NCBI RefSeq assembly: GCF_023343835.1
Contig: NC_064444.1
Location: forward strand, 14,855,219-14,919,218
DNA: 64,000 nt
Origin: Lagopus muta
Taxonomy: Eukaryota; Chordata; Aves; Galliformes; Phasianidae
Reading direction: 5' to 3'
Below, one piece after another: positions 13,901-28,900 of this stretch. The notes under the pieces are model-generated. The model searched no databases, was not told the origin of the DNA, and was given only the letters and a program-made list of their open reading frames with translations. A program made the translations under genes and the position numbers. How positions within the stretch are numbered: position 1 is the stretch's first letter; every line of letters begins with the position of its first letter.

Positions 13901-16900
13901 ATGAAGCCAAATTTTGACAAGCAGAAATAATACAATGTAGCACTACCAGTTCAGAATTCATTAGGAATTACAGACTCCGCAAAGCATGATAGTGTCTTCC
14001 AATATCACAGCTTGAAATATCTTTAAATTTCATAATTGTCTGAAAGGGCTGTAATTTCATTATTTATTCATCACTGGTTCTTCTTTCCCACCTTTAACTT
14101 ATCTGTTCTAACTTTATTATGTTTTGCTAGTTGTACTTTGTGGAGCTGATAATTAAAAAATCTAATATTATGCTTAGATCATATCCAAAACACATGACTC
14201 TGGGTAATAACTTCTTTTTAATACTGTCTGAATGTTTCTTACATGCCAAACAATGATAACTCTAAAAGGAAGAGAAATCGAGTGCTAGAATGCTTTTGTT
14301 GGCTTATTGTGTTATTTCAATGTGGTTTTATAAATTTCATTTCAATAATTGCTTCCTGTCTGGCATATTTGGATAATTGTTTACAGCAGCTAGCAAAACG
14401 AACACTGTTAAACTAGAAGTTCTTATTTATCTGATGCCTTACTCATATTTCTCATATGATGACAGGACTCCCATTTGTTTAAATGGAAGTAAGCCTCAGC
14501 AAATGAAATGCAGTTTGTAGTGTTCTCTACTTTTTGGTGTTTGTTTTTCCTAAAGCCATACAAAGATTAGTGTCTTCCTCAAAGTTACAGAAATTAAAGC
14601 ATTTCAAGCCATCCTATATTTTCCCTCATATAAGCATTTGCACAATAGCGAAGAAAATTCTCGATGCAACATCTACAGGGGTTACAATCTTCAACTTGGG
14701 GGTAATTCAATAGTTTGTGAATATTAGAAGGATATAAATTAATAGAAAAAAAATCTTTGCAGTCTCCTTCTAAAAATCAGAATTATGGTTTTAAAGATCT
14801 GACTGCAATACGATTTACAAAGCCATTTAAGAAAAAAAACTATTTTCAAAAGAATCCTTAATACAAATGTGTCTAATAGCGGTGTTTCCAAATAGCAAAA
14901 TGATTCATCTTCTCCAAGATATTCTAAGTTAAAAATACATTACTTAATTAATGCTCAAGACAACACGAAGCACCCGGACCGACTCTTAAATGTAGTAGAA
15001 TTTAATAGCAAAAAATTAAACAAAATGTTAATGAATAAGTAAATTGAAATACCATGGAATTGCTGGAAAAATAATTAATAGAAGCTGTTTCTCAATCATT
15101 ATAACATTACGTATTTCAGGTGCTTTTCAGAAAATAGCATGGAGGATGCAAGATTAAGTAATTTGAAGAATACAACAAGGTATTAGCATTAAACACTGCT
15201 GAATAAACCACTTCAAAAAGTCCATACTAAGGGACTACTGGATAATACCAAGCAATGGTCAAGTCCTCTTTCTCTTTTGAACTGTTTTAGTTGTGTATAG
15301 TTATAGGGAATGCTCATCTGCTGTGTCATCAGGTACCAATAAAGACATCAGTTCGTTTTTTTTATTCAGAAATACCTAATTTGAGTTATATGAAATCTAT
15401 TTTTGAAAATTCTAGACTAACAGTATGCTTACGTATGCTGTACTATCATTATTTCTTACAGAAACATAATTCAACAGTTTATTTTTTATTAGCTAGTTGC
15501 AACCCTAGCATTTCTTGAGAAAATTTGTAACAGTTCTGAAAATATTTGGGAACCAAACAAATACAACTGGAACACAAATAAATCCAACTACCATATAAAG
15601 GACTTAGACTTTACTGATAGGCTTTGATTTAGAAGAAAATTTAAAGAAGAAAATAAATCTGATTAGAAATTCATTACACTTACCACTGCCATAGTTATAG
15701 TGAACCCTGCGTCCACTTGGTGGTTTCGGAAGTGACACTGGGGTCTCGTGTGCAGTGAAATTGTAAAATCTGCATTCTACAAACAGTTGTTGTATTGTTT
15801 CATCTTCTACAATTCGTGACTCAAAAAGACAAAACGATATAATTTCAATCCGGATTTTTTCAGTTGCCTGTTTAAAGACAAAACACAAATACGAATTATT
15901 TTTCTTTTCTTGAAGTGCTAACTGAAACACAAACATACACGTGTAAAACATTGGGTGCTTTGTATGAACATTTACTGATTGATTTTGACATGGACACAAT
16001 GAGATTCTAAAGCCCTAGGGTTTGAAGTTGAGAGTATTGCTGGAACAGATACTGATTTACAAGTGGTGTTGAAAACACTTTTTTTTTAATAGTCATACTC
16101 TGCTGGAGAAGGATAAGGTGGGGCTATCTTCATACATTAATTATATCTGAACTACGGATTTCAGTTGCCATTATTTATAACGATAAACAAAGTCATCTGT
16201 AGCTTCTTCCCACAGCCACCTGAAATAGGCTCAGAAATACGAGGTAACAGGAATTTGCCAGTGAAGGAGAACTTTTAGACTTCCATGCCTATTGCAGACT
16301 GTACTACAGTTAGTTCAATAAAATGACAAAGTCAAATCACAAAGTACTTGGGCATATTAAGTAACACTGTACATATATGGAATTCAATTTCACACACTGA
16401 ACTTGTCTAGTAAAATCAAATACCACTAAATGGTAAAATTAACAATATGATAATAAACTATTCCAATTGGTCTCCATCAGCACCTTTAGCTAAAATGACA
16501 TTTTTTTCTATTGCTTATAGAAATTGTTTCATATCACCTAGCAACGTCTGTATTATTTGCTTACAAGTATATTTTAATAAGTATTATTGTCTTTAAGTAG
16601 AAATGTCAGATCTGACAGGTAGAGTCACAGCTATTTCCCTAGGTAACTGTGATTTAAAAATTAAAAAAAAAGAAAAAAAAGCCACTACAATTTCAAAGTT
16701 GAAGTACATAGATGAGCATTCAAAGATGAGAGTCTTCAAACAATAAACAAAGCTCCTTGCAGTACAGAAGCATTTAAAAAAATACATTTATATTTTCTTA
16801 TTTTTTTCTTTTCATCTTCACAACTTTATTAGAAATATTTCCCCTAGTAAATATTTCAATGAGACCTTATGGTAAACGTAGGTCATTTGAAGCAAAAAAT

Positions 16901-19900
16901 TTTATTCAAAAGATCTGCATTCTAGATTCAGTGTCAGAACTGCAAATCAATGCACTAATTTATTATGGAGATAGCCTGTGTTTTTCCAAGCAAATTATAT
17001 TATTAATCAAACTGAAAAGCAGGTGTATTCTATTGTAAAAATATCCATCATATAGAACAATTTCCATTGCTGTCAAGCCCTTTCAATATTTGATGAAGTA
17101 ATTTTACCCCCTCCTTTCAAAAGACATTTCCTTTTATTATGTATCCTAAGACACTTTAACTAAAAACCCAAATCTGAATATTTCAATAAGGTTGTTTTAT
17201 TATTCAGTAGATTCATGGAAATTTTACTAGGATGACAGAGAAAATTCCACACCATTCTGTCTCCACTAATCCAGGTACATGGCTTCAGCTGGCAATATTA
17301 CTAGGATTAGCATAGAATGATGAAATATTTAAAGGAAATTTTTTTTCTAAAATCTAATAAATCAAATGACTGCCAAATGTCATTAAAGTGATGGTCTTTG
17401 ACTTGAATATGCTTTTCATATTCAAATTTGAAAAGAAAGAGATGAAAGCCTGGAAAGGTTACTCAGTTTCAACTAATAACCTCAAGCACTCTACATTCAC
17501 ATGCATAAAAAATGAAATTGGCTCCATTGTCTAATCTTACTTCAGAAACAACTCTTTTCTTCTTGCACTGAACAGATGTATTAGCATCTGTATTTTAAGT
17601 GATATGTTGAGGTTTGTTTGCCCCAAACTATTTAGCAGCTACATCAAGCTAGTTTGTACAGGCTGTAGTTTAGGAATCAACTCCAAATACCATAGCCTAT
17701 ATTATTAACTGGTTCTTTTACATCACTTGAACTTGTTTGACATAATTAACCCTTGTAATTGCACACTGTAAGCAAAAAATGTTATAGTTTTTTTTAAGGA
17801 GAGCAAGATAAATCCAGGTATTGACAGTACTGCTAACTCAGAACAGAACAAATAACTCAGTCATACTATTACAAAGTTGTAACTATTACAAAGTTGTCAT
17901 TATTATTACTTCTGTGGTAAACACACAAAAAACAAAGCCCTCATTTTATTAATATTAAGCACAAATACAGCATATATAAAGGAGAACAGAAGCTGACTTA
18001 AAAATTTGCAAATAAAAATGCAGGACTGATAAAGAACAGCATTGCTACTATGTCATATTTCACTACTAATATAAATCAGTTATATTATGTGGCCTGTGGA
18101 AATATACATATCATGCAATATATGATAGGAATTAATTTTTAAACAACTATTTACACTTATATGATGTAGACTGAAGTATTTCAATTTAAATCTTTAAGGT
18201 TTTCTGCTTCGTTTTGCTTCTTCTTTTGCCTTGGTCTTATTAGTTACCATTCAAGTGAAAAATGGACAGCTTGTCTTGATCAGTGTTTTGCACAGTTATA
18301 TTTTGAAAGGAATAAAATTCTTCTTCAAATATTTTAAACAGAAGTCTAGTAAGAAATTTCCTCTAACAGAAAAATTGGATATACCTATAAAAATAAAAAG
18401 AATTCCAAAACAAAACTTTCAATGATTACTTCTGAGAAACTGGTTCAGTATGAGGGAAAAGAAATACAGGCAAGATTCTTAGTCTATGGCAATATTCCTT
18501 CTTTCTGTACCATTTTTCATGTCAAGATGAACATGTATTTTCTTATTTTTCTCATAATCGTGTAGATGTGAGGAAAGAAAGTAGGGTACAGCAATACTCC
18601 CTTTTCATTCTTCTAATGGATAGGATTACAGAAGTGCACCCACTTCAGACTCTCTTAAACATGGAGTGACCACTTTGTCACCCGTTTAATAGCTGTTTTA
18701 GAGTCCAACTTGCTGTTGAAGAAGGGAAAGGCACACACAGCCCTTGTAGGACCTCCAGCCTTTGCCATGTTTTATGAGTAGAACGCAGCACTATGAAATT
18801 GGCACAGCACCAAGGTTCAGTGCAACCCAGCCACCCCTATGAAAGCGGTACTGTTGCAGTCCTGTACCAACCTATAGCCATCTATCTATTGCACTCCCTC
18901 CAAGACACTTCCTTTTTTTGTTTTTCCTTCAGTGTTTCAACACTCCAACTTTATGCTACCAGATAACTGAGTATCAAATACCAATAGGATCAAAACTGGA
19001 AGCCAGTTAGCTACACATTAGTAGCAACTGGTCACAAAACTCCCTAATTCCAGTGCTCTGTAAAAGCCTTAACACATCTTCAATTTGTGAAGCATGATCC
19101 TTAGCTAAATAAGCATAAAAGACAAAAATGCTTAACAAAAAGAGCACTTATTCTATACAGTTCAGCTGTGTTCCTACTCATCAACATTTAAACTACAGAA
19201 ATAAGATTAAACAAAAAGTAACAGTAATATGTAAAAAAAGCCTACAGAAAAACAAACATGACAGGATTCTGGCTTCTATATGCTCTCTTTATGTGGATCA
19301 TAGACTTTGATTTGATTTCAATAATACATTTTTTTTTTTAAATTTCTATGTGAAATAAAAGCCATTTAGGAAAAAAGCCTGGTAGGAATGAAGTATCAGT
19401 ATAGCTTTTCCATTTGCTAAGAGGGAAGTTAGAGTGACAAAATACAACAGATGGCATATTTTTAATAAAGTTATTCTTTAATTAGATGCTAAGACATTAC
19501 ATTTGTGAAGGATCCCCAATCTCCCATTATGCTCTTGTTTGAAGACAATATAAAAATTAATGGAATATGAGTCTCCCTTACACTACCCACAACATGAAAA
19601 AAGTTCTTGCTAAAGTATTCCAGATAATGAAAACCCAAATTTAGTTTCTAATCCCATGCAATGCTCAAGCTTTATCAGCAAAAAACACCAAGTTCTGTCC
19701 TGGATTATTTCTCTTTTTGATTACAGTTCCTGTCTAACAGTGACCATAGTACAGTAGGACCAGAATACAGCCCACAGTGATCTTAAAAATGGAGAACAGC
19801 TAATGCTGATTTTTCATTTTAGACCCATCGGTTCACTTTGACAATAGTGACTACAATGCCTTAATAAATAACTCACACTTTGCCTCAATAAACAGTTCTG

Positions 19901-22900
19901 CTTCATGAGTTCTAGTTCTTGTTTTGATAAACTAACTGCTGTAGTTATCAGGAAGTCAAAGTTTAAAATAGCAAATGATGCCCAAATCACCTTTTCTTCA
20001 ATGAATGGAGATATTTCACAGGAGTAAGTGCAATATTTACGGAACTGTACAAAAAAGGCACAATAAAAAGTATTTATAGCTTTCCTATACATAAACTTCG
20101 TTTAAATATTCCCAACTTTCCACAACCATTGCATTGCACAGATGAATCACAATCAATTGCTGATGCTTGTTAATAGCTTTTAAGAGACTTCAGTATCTAA
20201 ATGAAACCCAGAGATCTAAAATGAACCAACAATGACAACTTTCAATAAACCTCTGAGTGCAAGATAATGCACTCTCAGTATCTGCAGTGAAATACAGAGA
20301 TGTAAGCACACCTAAAGAAAAAAAAAAGTGGGACCACCACCAAATGAACTGGTTTTGCCAGTAATTGCCTTATGGGCATATTTTAAGTTGGAAGCTGACA
20401 GCAGTAAATTATATTGTGATAACTGAATGCCGTATTATCTCCTCTACAGATTAAGTGCAGACATAGGGGTGAAAGGGAGGAGGAGTGAATGCGAAAAGAG
20501 GTTTTTTTAATATAAAGACCATGCCAAAGAAAATGCAAATTTCCAGTTTTGATGTCTATTTTGAGGATCTGAAACAAGGCTTTTAATCAACGTATTATAC
20601 ATCAAATTGATAATGTTAACTTCTGATTATTCAAATGTATGAAATATTCATAGAGAACTGTCCAAACTTTTACATTTCTCAGACTTCTTTTCTCTATTAA
20701 TTATCATGCCTGGAAGCTTTTCAGTAAAAGCAGCAGCCATCAGCCTGACTGAACCTGACAAGCTAGCAAGGCCCAATTACACTGGCACTCTCTGGCACTT
20801 TGATGTGCTGGAAACGAAAAGAGATAGGGGCAAATTGTATAGCACATTATGTTAATGACTTGATTTAATCCAGCCACTAAACTTTATGTAGCCTGTTAAA
20901 AAAGATGCTAACACTAATTACACCACTTTGGAAAGGAAAGAAGGGGACAAGCATTTCATACCGACAAAGTGAAGCTCATAAATGTTGTAAATGAAATGAA
21001 ACAAAATGAAGTAATCTATGATTAATTATACATCATAGACAAGAAGAAAAGAGAAAGAAGCAAGTGGTACAGCTAAGTAGTGGAAAATCTGTTAGATTCC
21101 CTTTATGATCAACATCTCTGAGAAATAACCATGAACTGTCTAATTTGCAACATGCAAAAAAGAAACAGTATGATCTTAAGTAGCTTAAACAGTTTGGCAT
21201 ACAACTTAGATTCATAGGATAATTAGCATAACAATCACTTAAAATCACAAGACTTATTTACACTGTTTGATTACCAGCAGGATACTTATCTCACAAGATA
21301 AAAGGCATTGGTTTTTAATCTTTTTAAAAATATGAATTAAGTACCAACTTTCACATGCTGCATTTGGTAAACTAGAAATTTCAAATACATCGATGCCTAA
21401 TTTTAAAATCAAATTTGTATCGTGTTGCCTTCATAACCTATAGCTTTAATTTTATTATCCACTCTTCTTGCACTTTGTTACCTGATGAACAGATCTACAA
21501 AGAGGGAAACTTGAACTCTCTACTCGCTCAGAAATGTTTTCCCATGGTTTTGATAACATGAAATAGAGGATGATAAGGAATGCACAGATAAACCCTATTA
21601 TTGTTTGACTTGGTACAGATGAGTAGCAGTCATTTAAGTTCTCAAAGTTACAGATGGAAATGCAATGTTTATACATATGTTTTTAGAATGTTTCATTTTC
21701 GAAAATACCTTCTTAATCTCCCTCTAGCTGATGTAACTGGTGACATTTAGCATTTCTAAAACCCTTCTACAATTTAAAAAAAAAAAAAAGCAATATTTCT
21801 CCTGAGAAACATTGCCTAAAATTGCTACTTACTTGGCTAAATTTCAAGAGCCTTTACTTAAATAACAAACAGAAAAATCAAATTACATCTAGGCTGACAG
21901 GATATAACAGTATGGCATATCCTTACTCCTATAAAAGGAGACTAGGACAGTCCAGAGAAGTCTTAACTATTAGAAGTACTGCAATCAATTTCAAGTGCTA
22001 GATGCCTGCTTTTCAATATTGTTTGGTGAACATTGCATAAATTATATTATAGAAGTACTAAATGGTCTCATCTTTATAAAGAACTATACTACTGAAATAC
22101 TGTTTGAAGTACATTTTCCACAATGGTATTATGTTGTTGTATTTCATATACATGACTCTATGCTCATTAATTGCAGGTTTTTAGGACAAGCCAAAAGAAT
22201 GCTACATTTACATGCACACAAATGGAAGCACAAAAAATGTGCTCTGAAATGATACTGTACCTGCACAAACTTTTTTGAAAACCAATCTTTAGTTTTTAAA
22301 TTATTGTGAAGTCAAAGAAATCTATTTGGCTGCATTGGAACGCATGCAAGGTTTCCACACTATTAACAGCCTCAAGCTTATGCAATTTTAACAACATTTA
22401 ATCAAATGAATATACTGGGATGAGTCAGTAGATGTACTACAGACTGTGACCAATTATTTTTTTTTCCCTTCTCTAAAAGCACCAAAAGTAAAAAAACACA
22501 CATTTTCTTAAGTGTGGCAAAGACAAGACTGAAGGAGGACTGAAGAATGAAATAAAGATCTTCAGACATTCATATTAGAACATGCTTAGGGAGATTTTGT
22601 CCTTACTAAAATTTGATCTCAGATTTACACTAATTAGAAATCTGTAGTTCCAAGGTTTTGTTGGTCATAACAAATGCAGCACAGAAAGATACCAGTAATT
22701 ATTAATAAATCTCCTAATTTTCTACAGTTTGTTTTTGGTTGACTCAACACAGGGAAGGATAATAAATGGAAATCCCAGACATGGGAACCAAGGTTTTTCT
22801 GGCAGCAAAAATCAAATTGCAACACTGGTAACAATGACAACAAATCAGGTTGCTAAAGAACAGCAAATAGAGTTAAAGGAACCAAAATGTTCAGAAACAT

Positions 22901-25900
22901 ACAAAAACAAATCATGTCATAGAATAGAACAGTTAAACTGTATGAGACCTTCAAAGGCCATCTAAGTTAAACTGCCTGCCCACATCAGGGCTAATCAGAA
23001 GTTAAAAATACCAGCGCCTTTCTCTCCACTTCCCATCCTCAGGAGGATGCAGAGAGCAATGAGATAACCTGCAAGTAATGTTTCCTCCAGAAAACTCAAG
23101 TGAGCCACTCCTCACAGGAAGTGCCTTCCAGCCCTTTTATGAACTTTGTTGCCCTCTGGATGCTTTCAAGTAGCTTAACTTCATTTATATATATATTATG
23201 GAATCCAGAACTGCACACAGTATTCAAGGTGAGGCCATACCAGTGCTAGATATATAGTCAGGCTTGACTTTTTTTTTTTCTTAGATTTAGCAGATCGCCA
23301 TAAAACACTCCAACTGACCTGTATAATATTTTTGGATATTGGACTTGTAACAATACAGTCGTCGCTGTCAGTTTCCGATTCAATGGAATCATTTGTGTGT
23401 CTATCATCTTCATCTGCTAAAATAAATAAAAAAATGTAGTTAAAAAACACTGTGTCTGTAGTGAATCTGAGATTTGCTGGAAAACATGACAGTGATATAT
23501 TAGCTACTCCTAATAAACACTGTACAATGGTGTCCAGTAAAGCACTTCCTTGCGGAAGGCAGGAGTGGCAAACTGACAAACTATTAATGGACTACATTGT
23601 TGTTGCCTGTTCTTCTTGTTTTCTAAAAAAATATGAACGTTTCCAAGATTAAAGTTAAGTTGTTAAGTAGTTGTTTACTTAACTAGAGTTAAGTAAAGTA
23701 TCATTTTTAAGTACAACGATACAAGTCCTGTGAGGAACTTAAGTATAAATATCAGTTAGCTTAAAAAAGGACACGGCCTGAATTTTTAGCTCTTCTATGA
23801 TTAGGTTTTATACCATACACAGCCAAAGAAATATTCTTTTTTTCTTAAATACAGTAATTCTGTAATGCAGGTAATTATTTTCTAGAGCATTCAGGCCCCT
23901 CCTTTCTGAAACAAATTACTTAAAAACGCAATAGGGATTCAACACCTTGATTTCCAATTTTACTAATGAATTCTTATGCAGAAGCTGTAAACAGTAATGT
24001 TAAATTTTAACATCCTGTTTGTTTCCCTATTTTAGATATGGCTTATTTTACTAACACACAGTTTAGCTCAAAGGTGGAACCAGTGACCCAGCTGTTATAA
24101 TCTTGAAATAAATCTGCTTCTTAACAACTTTATGCCATAGATGTGATAAGGCAGACTGTCCTTTCACAGCCTGAAAGGGTTTCCAGTATCAGCACCGGCT
24201 GTTAGCTGCAGACAAAAGGAGCCTGTTCATTAAAACAGTCTTTATAACAGTGTAGTTCTAAGAGAGAATACGAAGACATTCAAAATAGAAGCCAGCTTTC
24301 TTTTAATTTTTTATGAATCTGGGTCAGATACCAGATTTTTGCATTCCATTACAATACAGTTTCCATTTGGGATGAAAATAACACTACCATATCCACCACC
24401 CATCTACAGCTAAAAGTACACCAGAATATCATTTCTGTCATGAACCTTCTCATAATGAGGCAGCTCCCACTGCTAGTAAGAAATGAGAGGGAAAAAAAAG
24501 AAAGAGACAGATTTATTAAGGAAATATAGCCACTTATTCATAAAGAATGAATTCTACCTTCTGATTCCAGTTCTTCAGATATTTCTGTCTCATTTCCAGA
24601 GGTAACTGAGCCTTGGCCAGACAGCTGCTCTTCTGGCAAACATGAATGGTCTTCTTTCTCTTGTTGAATTTCTTCAACAGTCTCCTCCACCTTAACATCT
24701 GCTAGATTTTCTTGTTTAACCTTACATATTACATGCAACATAAGAATAAATAACATCATAAAACATATCTTGAAAATTATGAAGGTTTAAAACATGAAGA
24801 TTTGTCACTCACATTCATTATATTTTATGCCTTTTAAACAACTATATTGTTTTGGCAGTATAAGAAGCAATGAAGTTTTCATGTGCAGTAACAAATAAAT
24901 GATGCAGAAGACCTACAATTCTCAAAGGAGAGGCAGTAAAAAAAAAAACAAAAAACAAAAAACATTTTGCTACACCACTGGAACCAAAAGCTTGCCAATT
25001 TCCCACAAGAATTTACTCTCACAATCAATTGGACTAATGCAGTATCTTCGCTCTTGGAATGCTATGTATTCAGCAATATTCCAAAGTCACTACTTTTCTG
25101 CTTCATTTCCCACCCCATTAAATGATGATAATTTTTTAAATCAAAGACAAAAGCTTTATCCAGACGTAGAAGGAAATGAGTAGATATGCCTGTCTTTCTA
25201 ATGACCAAAAAGAAAAAGTCACAAGAAGGGATCACTTTTTCCCCTTCATATTTCATGTCTGACTTATGAGATAATCCTTAATGATAGCACAGTTTTTAAT
25301 GTACGACTGAAGAGATAACGTAGATATGAAATTCAAAGGCAACATATTAGAAAGAACTGCAAAAATGGAATAATTTCATACCTCCAAAGCATTTGGACCA
25401 GTTAGATACTATATAATTAAAATATATAGGTATGAATTTACTGGTGGAGAAATATTTAGACAGGAAATTACATCCTCCTTTGCTTCTCCGCATTAGTATT
25501 GCTGTTCCTACTTTCTGCTACAGCTTCTATCTAAAACACTGGAGAATTCTTACAAATGGTTTGGGATTTCAATGGAGATAAATCATTCATCCAATTTTTA
25601 GTAAATCCTCTTTCCTCATAATTATGTGCTTAAGATCACAGAATCGTCTGAGTTGGAAGGAATCCTTTCAAGGTCATTTAAGTCCAACTTCCCTGCAATG
25701 ATCAGGGACATCTACAGATACAGGTTGCTTAGCCTGACCTTGAACGTCTCCCAAGGATAAGGCATTCACCACTTCTCTGGACAACCTGTTCCAGCACCTC
25801 TTCATCCTTATGATACAAAACCTTTTCCTTATGTCCAGCATAAATGTCCTGTTTCAGTTTGAAACTTTTTCCTCTCGTCCCATCGCAATAGACCCTGCTA

Positions 25901-28900
25901 AAGAATCTGTTCTCTTCTTTCTTACATGGCCCCCCTTTAGATACTGATCTGTTCCATTTGTCTTGCATGAATACATTCGAGCAGAGTCACCACAAGATTC
26001 AGACTTCAGAGAAAGTCCAAATACTTTGTGACTTAGTATTAAGTACAGAACTCTTGTCTGTAGCCAGACACTGAGACTTGCTTTTTTAAAGCCAGGACAG
26101 CTGAGCACCCATTAATGAACAACTCTTGCTAGAGATCAAATAGCTAAATCTCTGCCTTAGACAACCATACTTTGTGAAAAATTATCAAATTTTAAGAGAC
26201 TGCTGTTCAGATAGCTGAAGGTGTTGTGCCTGTAACCATACATCTGACATCTCAGTTGATTTCTCTCATATTGTACTTCATTCATATTTCTAGTCTGTGA
26301 TATGAAGCTCAGAATAAAACTCTAGTCATAGTAAACTAAGCAATAGCAGAAAGAGCTGTGAACAGAAAATGTATGTTACAACTGAAAAATAAATTCAATC
26401 AAGGTATTTGCAAATGGAAAAAAAAAAATCTTCACAGCAAATTTTTAAGAATGCATAAGTTACTTGCAACGTAATATTAACAAAAATACTCATAACATTT
26501 TAATCATTAACTGTTAGAGAACCAACAATGAATGAAAGGATGTGATTAATACAGTCAGTGCCCAGCTAAAAATCAAATAAAAATTTAAAGCATGTTTGAA
26601 TTACTTCCATGCAGATCCTTTTAGACTACAGAAGGATGTGCAAAAGACACTTTACTGCATGTCTTGAAATATAATTGTTTCCATAGCATGTGTAGTTGCA
26701 GCTGATAAAACTTGTTGTGCAGAAGTGACTATGAATGGTGTCAAATTTTGTATCCTATTGGTACAAAACTTCAAATTGGTTTCAATCAACTTAATTTCTA
26801 CAGTCACTTAAATGTTTGCGTGAGTGGTTAATAGAAGTCACTTTAATAATCTGGAGAGCTAAGAAACAGTGCAGAGACTGTTAACCAGTCCTGTGGGAAT
26901 CTGCTATAAACCCATGAAAATGGAAGCTCAAAAGCTGCAGAAGACAGCAAGCAATTTTGAGGAGCCTGTATTGTTTTCTAACCTCTATGCAGTACTACAT
27001 TATCATTCACCGCCTTGGACATGCCACCTTTTTTAGCTGACTGTTCTCGATTACTAGCTCTACACTTTGTGCACACTGTGACCTAAGAAGGTCTCCTTGC
27101 TTCAATATGCACAAACATAATACATTAAACTTACTGTCACCTGTACTGAACTGGCATTCACAAATGACACTTTCTTGTCTGTTGGAGCTGTACGGCGTCT
27201 TGGTTTCGGTACGGGTACCTATAATATAAAAATAAAGGTGAAGTTCATTTATTGGCATATTTGAATCATCTTGAGTAAATTCTGAGAGACCCTAATTTTT
27301 CATTTTAGACAAATGAAATGGTCCTAACTTCAATTCTAAATAGGAGAGATGATGTAGTTTTTCTTTGAATAATTTCCCCAAAAACTGAGATCTCTTCCAG
27401 AATTAAGCCACAAATAAGTGTAACACTCTACAGAAAATCTATGGAATGCAAAGTGAGTTCCATGTGAGAAATTTTGTAGGACTATCCTAAGCAGTATCAT
27501 ACATCTGAAAGAATGAGTTACTACTGCTTATCTTCAAAAAGTTCTGAATACAAGAAAGATTTTACTTCCCAATGGAAGTCCAAGATGGAAGTTACATGAA
27601 GCATTTGTACTACGCACTGTTTTACAGTAAGGACAAATCCTGGTCATCAGAGAAGATCTAAGTGATCTGCTGCAGTAGGTCTTTCGTATCTCTTAGCTTT
27701 TTCAAGTTTGTTACACTACTTACTGTCACTGAAGAAGTTAAAGAAGGAGAGACGGTTGGAGGTTGCGTTTCTTCTTCTGAAACTAATTTAGGTGCCACTG
27801 ATTTCTTAATCTGAATGCAATTCTCTGAGTCTGAAGCCACTGCGGCTCCACTCGGTGGCTGGTAGGCAAACTTCCACTTTAACATAACTCTGATAGCACC
27901 AGTAAATCTTCTTTCAGAATCTGTTATTTCAAATGTACCTGACAACAAAAAGTAAATTTCATCTGAATAGGCCGGATACAGTGAATTGCAGTGCAAAGCA
28001 AAACATGATTCAAGCACAACAGTTTTTGCAGTCCCCATTTTACTAAGTATTTCGTTATTGGAATAAAGCCACAATATTGTGTTTTTTTAGAGTCAAGTAT
28101 ACCTAATTAATATTAAAGATATTCAGAAATACAGAATTTAGTATGAACAGGACTACTACATCCTTTCAAAATGTCTTGTAGGTTCTCTGGTAACCTAATA
28201 CAAGATAAGTATTTCTTACTAACATGGTTCAAAATTTTTAACTTAAACATTCTCATTTTCTACTAATACTTATTTTTGTTAAATAAATAAATTGAATTTT
28301 AAAATCCATCCATTGCCAAATATTTATCAAAGATGAAACATTAAATTCACTTGAAATTTTTTGCCTATTTTCCCTTTCTGTGGAGGTAATTATAAATTAC
28401 ATTTTACAGTAATCATATCGTAAAATTTTCAATAAACAATTCCATATGCATCTTATAGTTGGTAATCAAAACAATCATTAAGCAGGTTTTGCATTATATA
28501 TGCCACAGCAAATTTGTAAATGATATTAATTTGTGGGTGAATTTCACACAGAATGGAAAAATGGGCCTGACAGTCCTGAAGTTTTATGATAGCAAAGGCA
28601 AAGTCCTGCATCTGCCCCAGAATATCTTCAAGAAGCAGTAGAGGCTGGGGGTTGATAAGCAACAAGCAGCCTTCCTTGCAGGGAAGAGAAAAAAAAAAAA
28701 CTGGTCCTGTTTTGAGTAACATAATAGGAGCCAGTAAAGCTGTGTTTTTGCAACAATGAAGACCAACTGCACTCCACATTCCATCAGCCAGAATTCTTAC
28801 TCTATTTAACACCTATGAGATGGCATCTGGAATACCGTGGCCACTCCTGCACAACAACAGACATTGACACATTTGAGCAAGTCAATTGGAGGACTACCAA

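Noticed and set aside
27018-27080. Possible extra exon ([18 protein letters not shown]) with an AG before and GT after
   Set aside because: Its entry phase does not fit the preceding exon and the peptide does not resemble the missing human segment.
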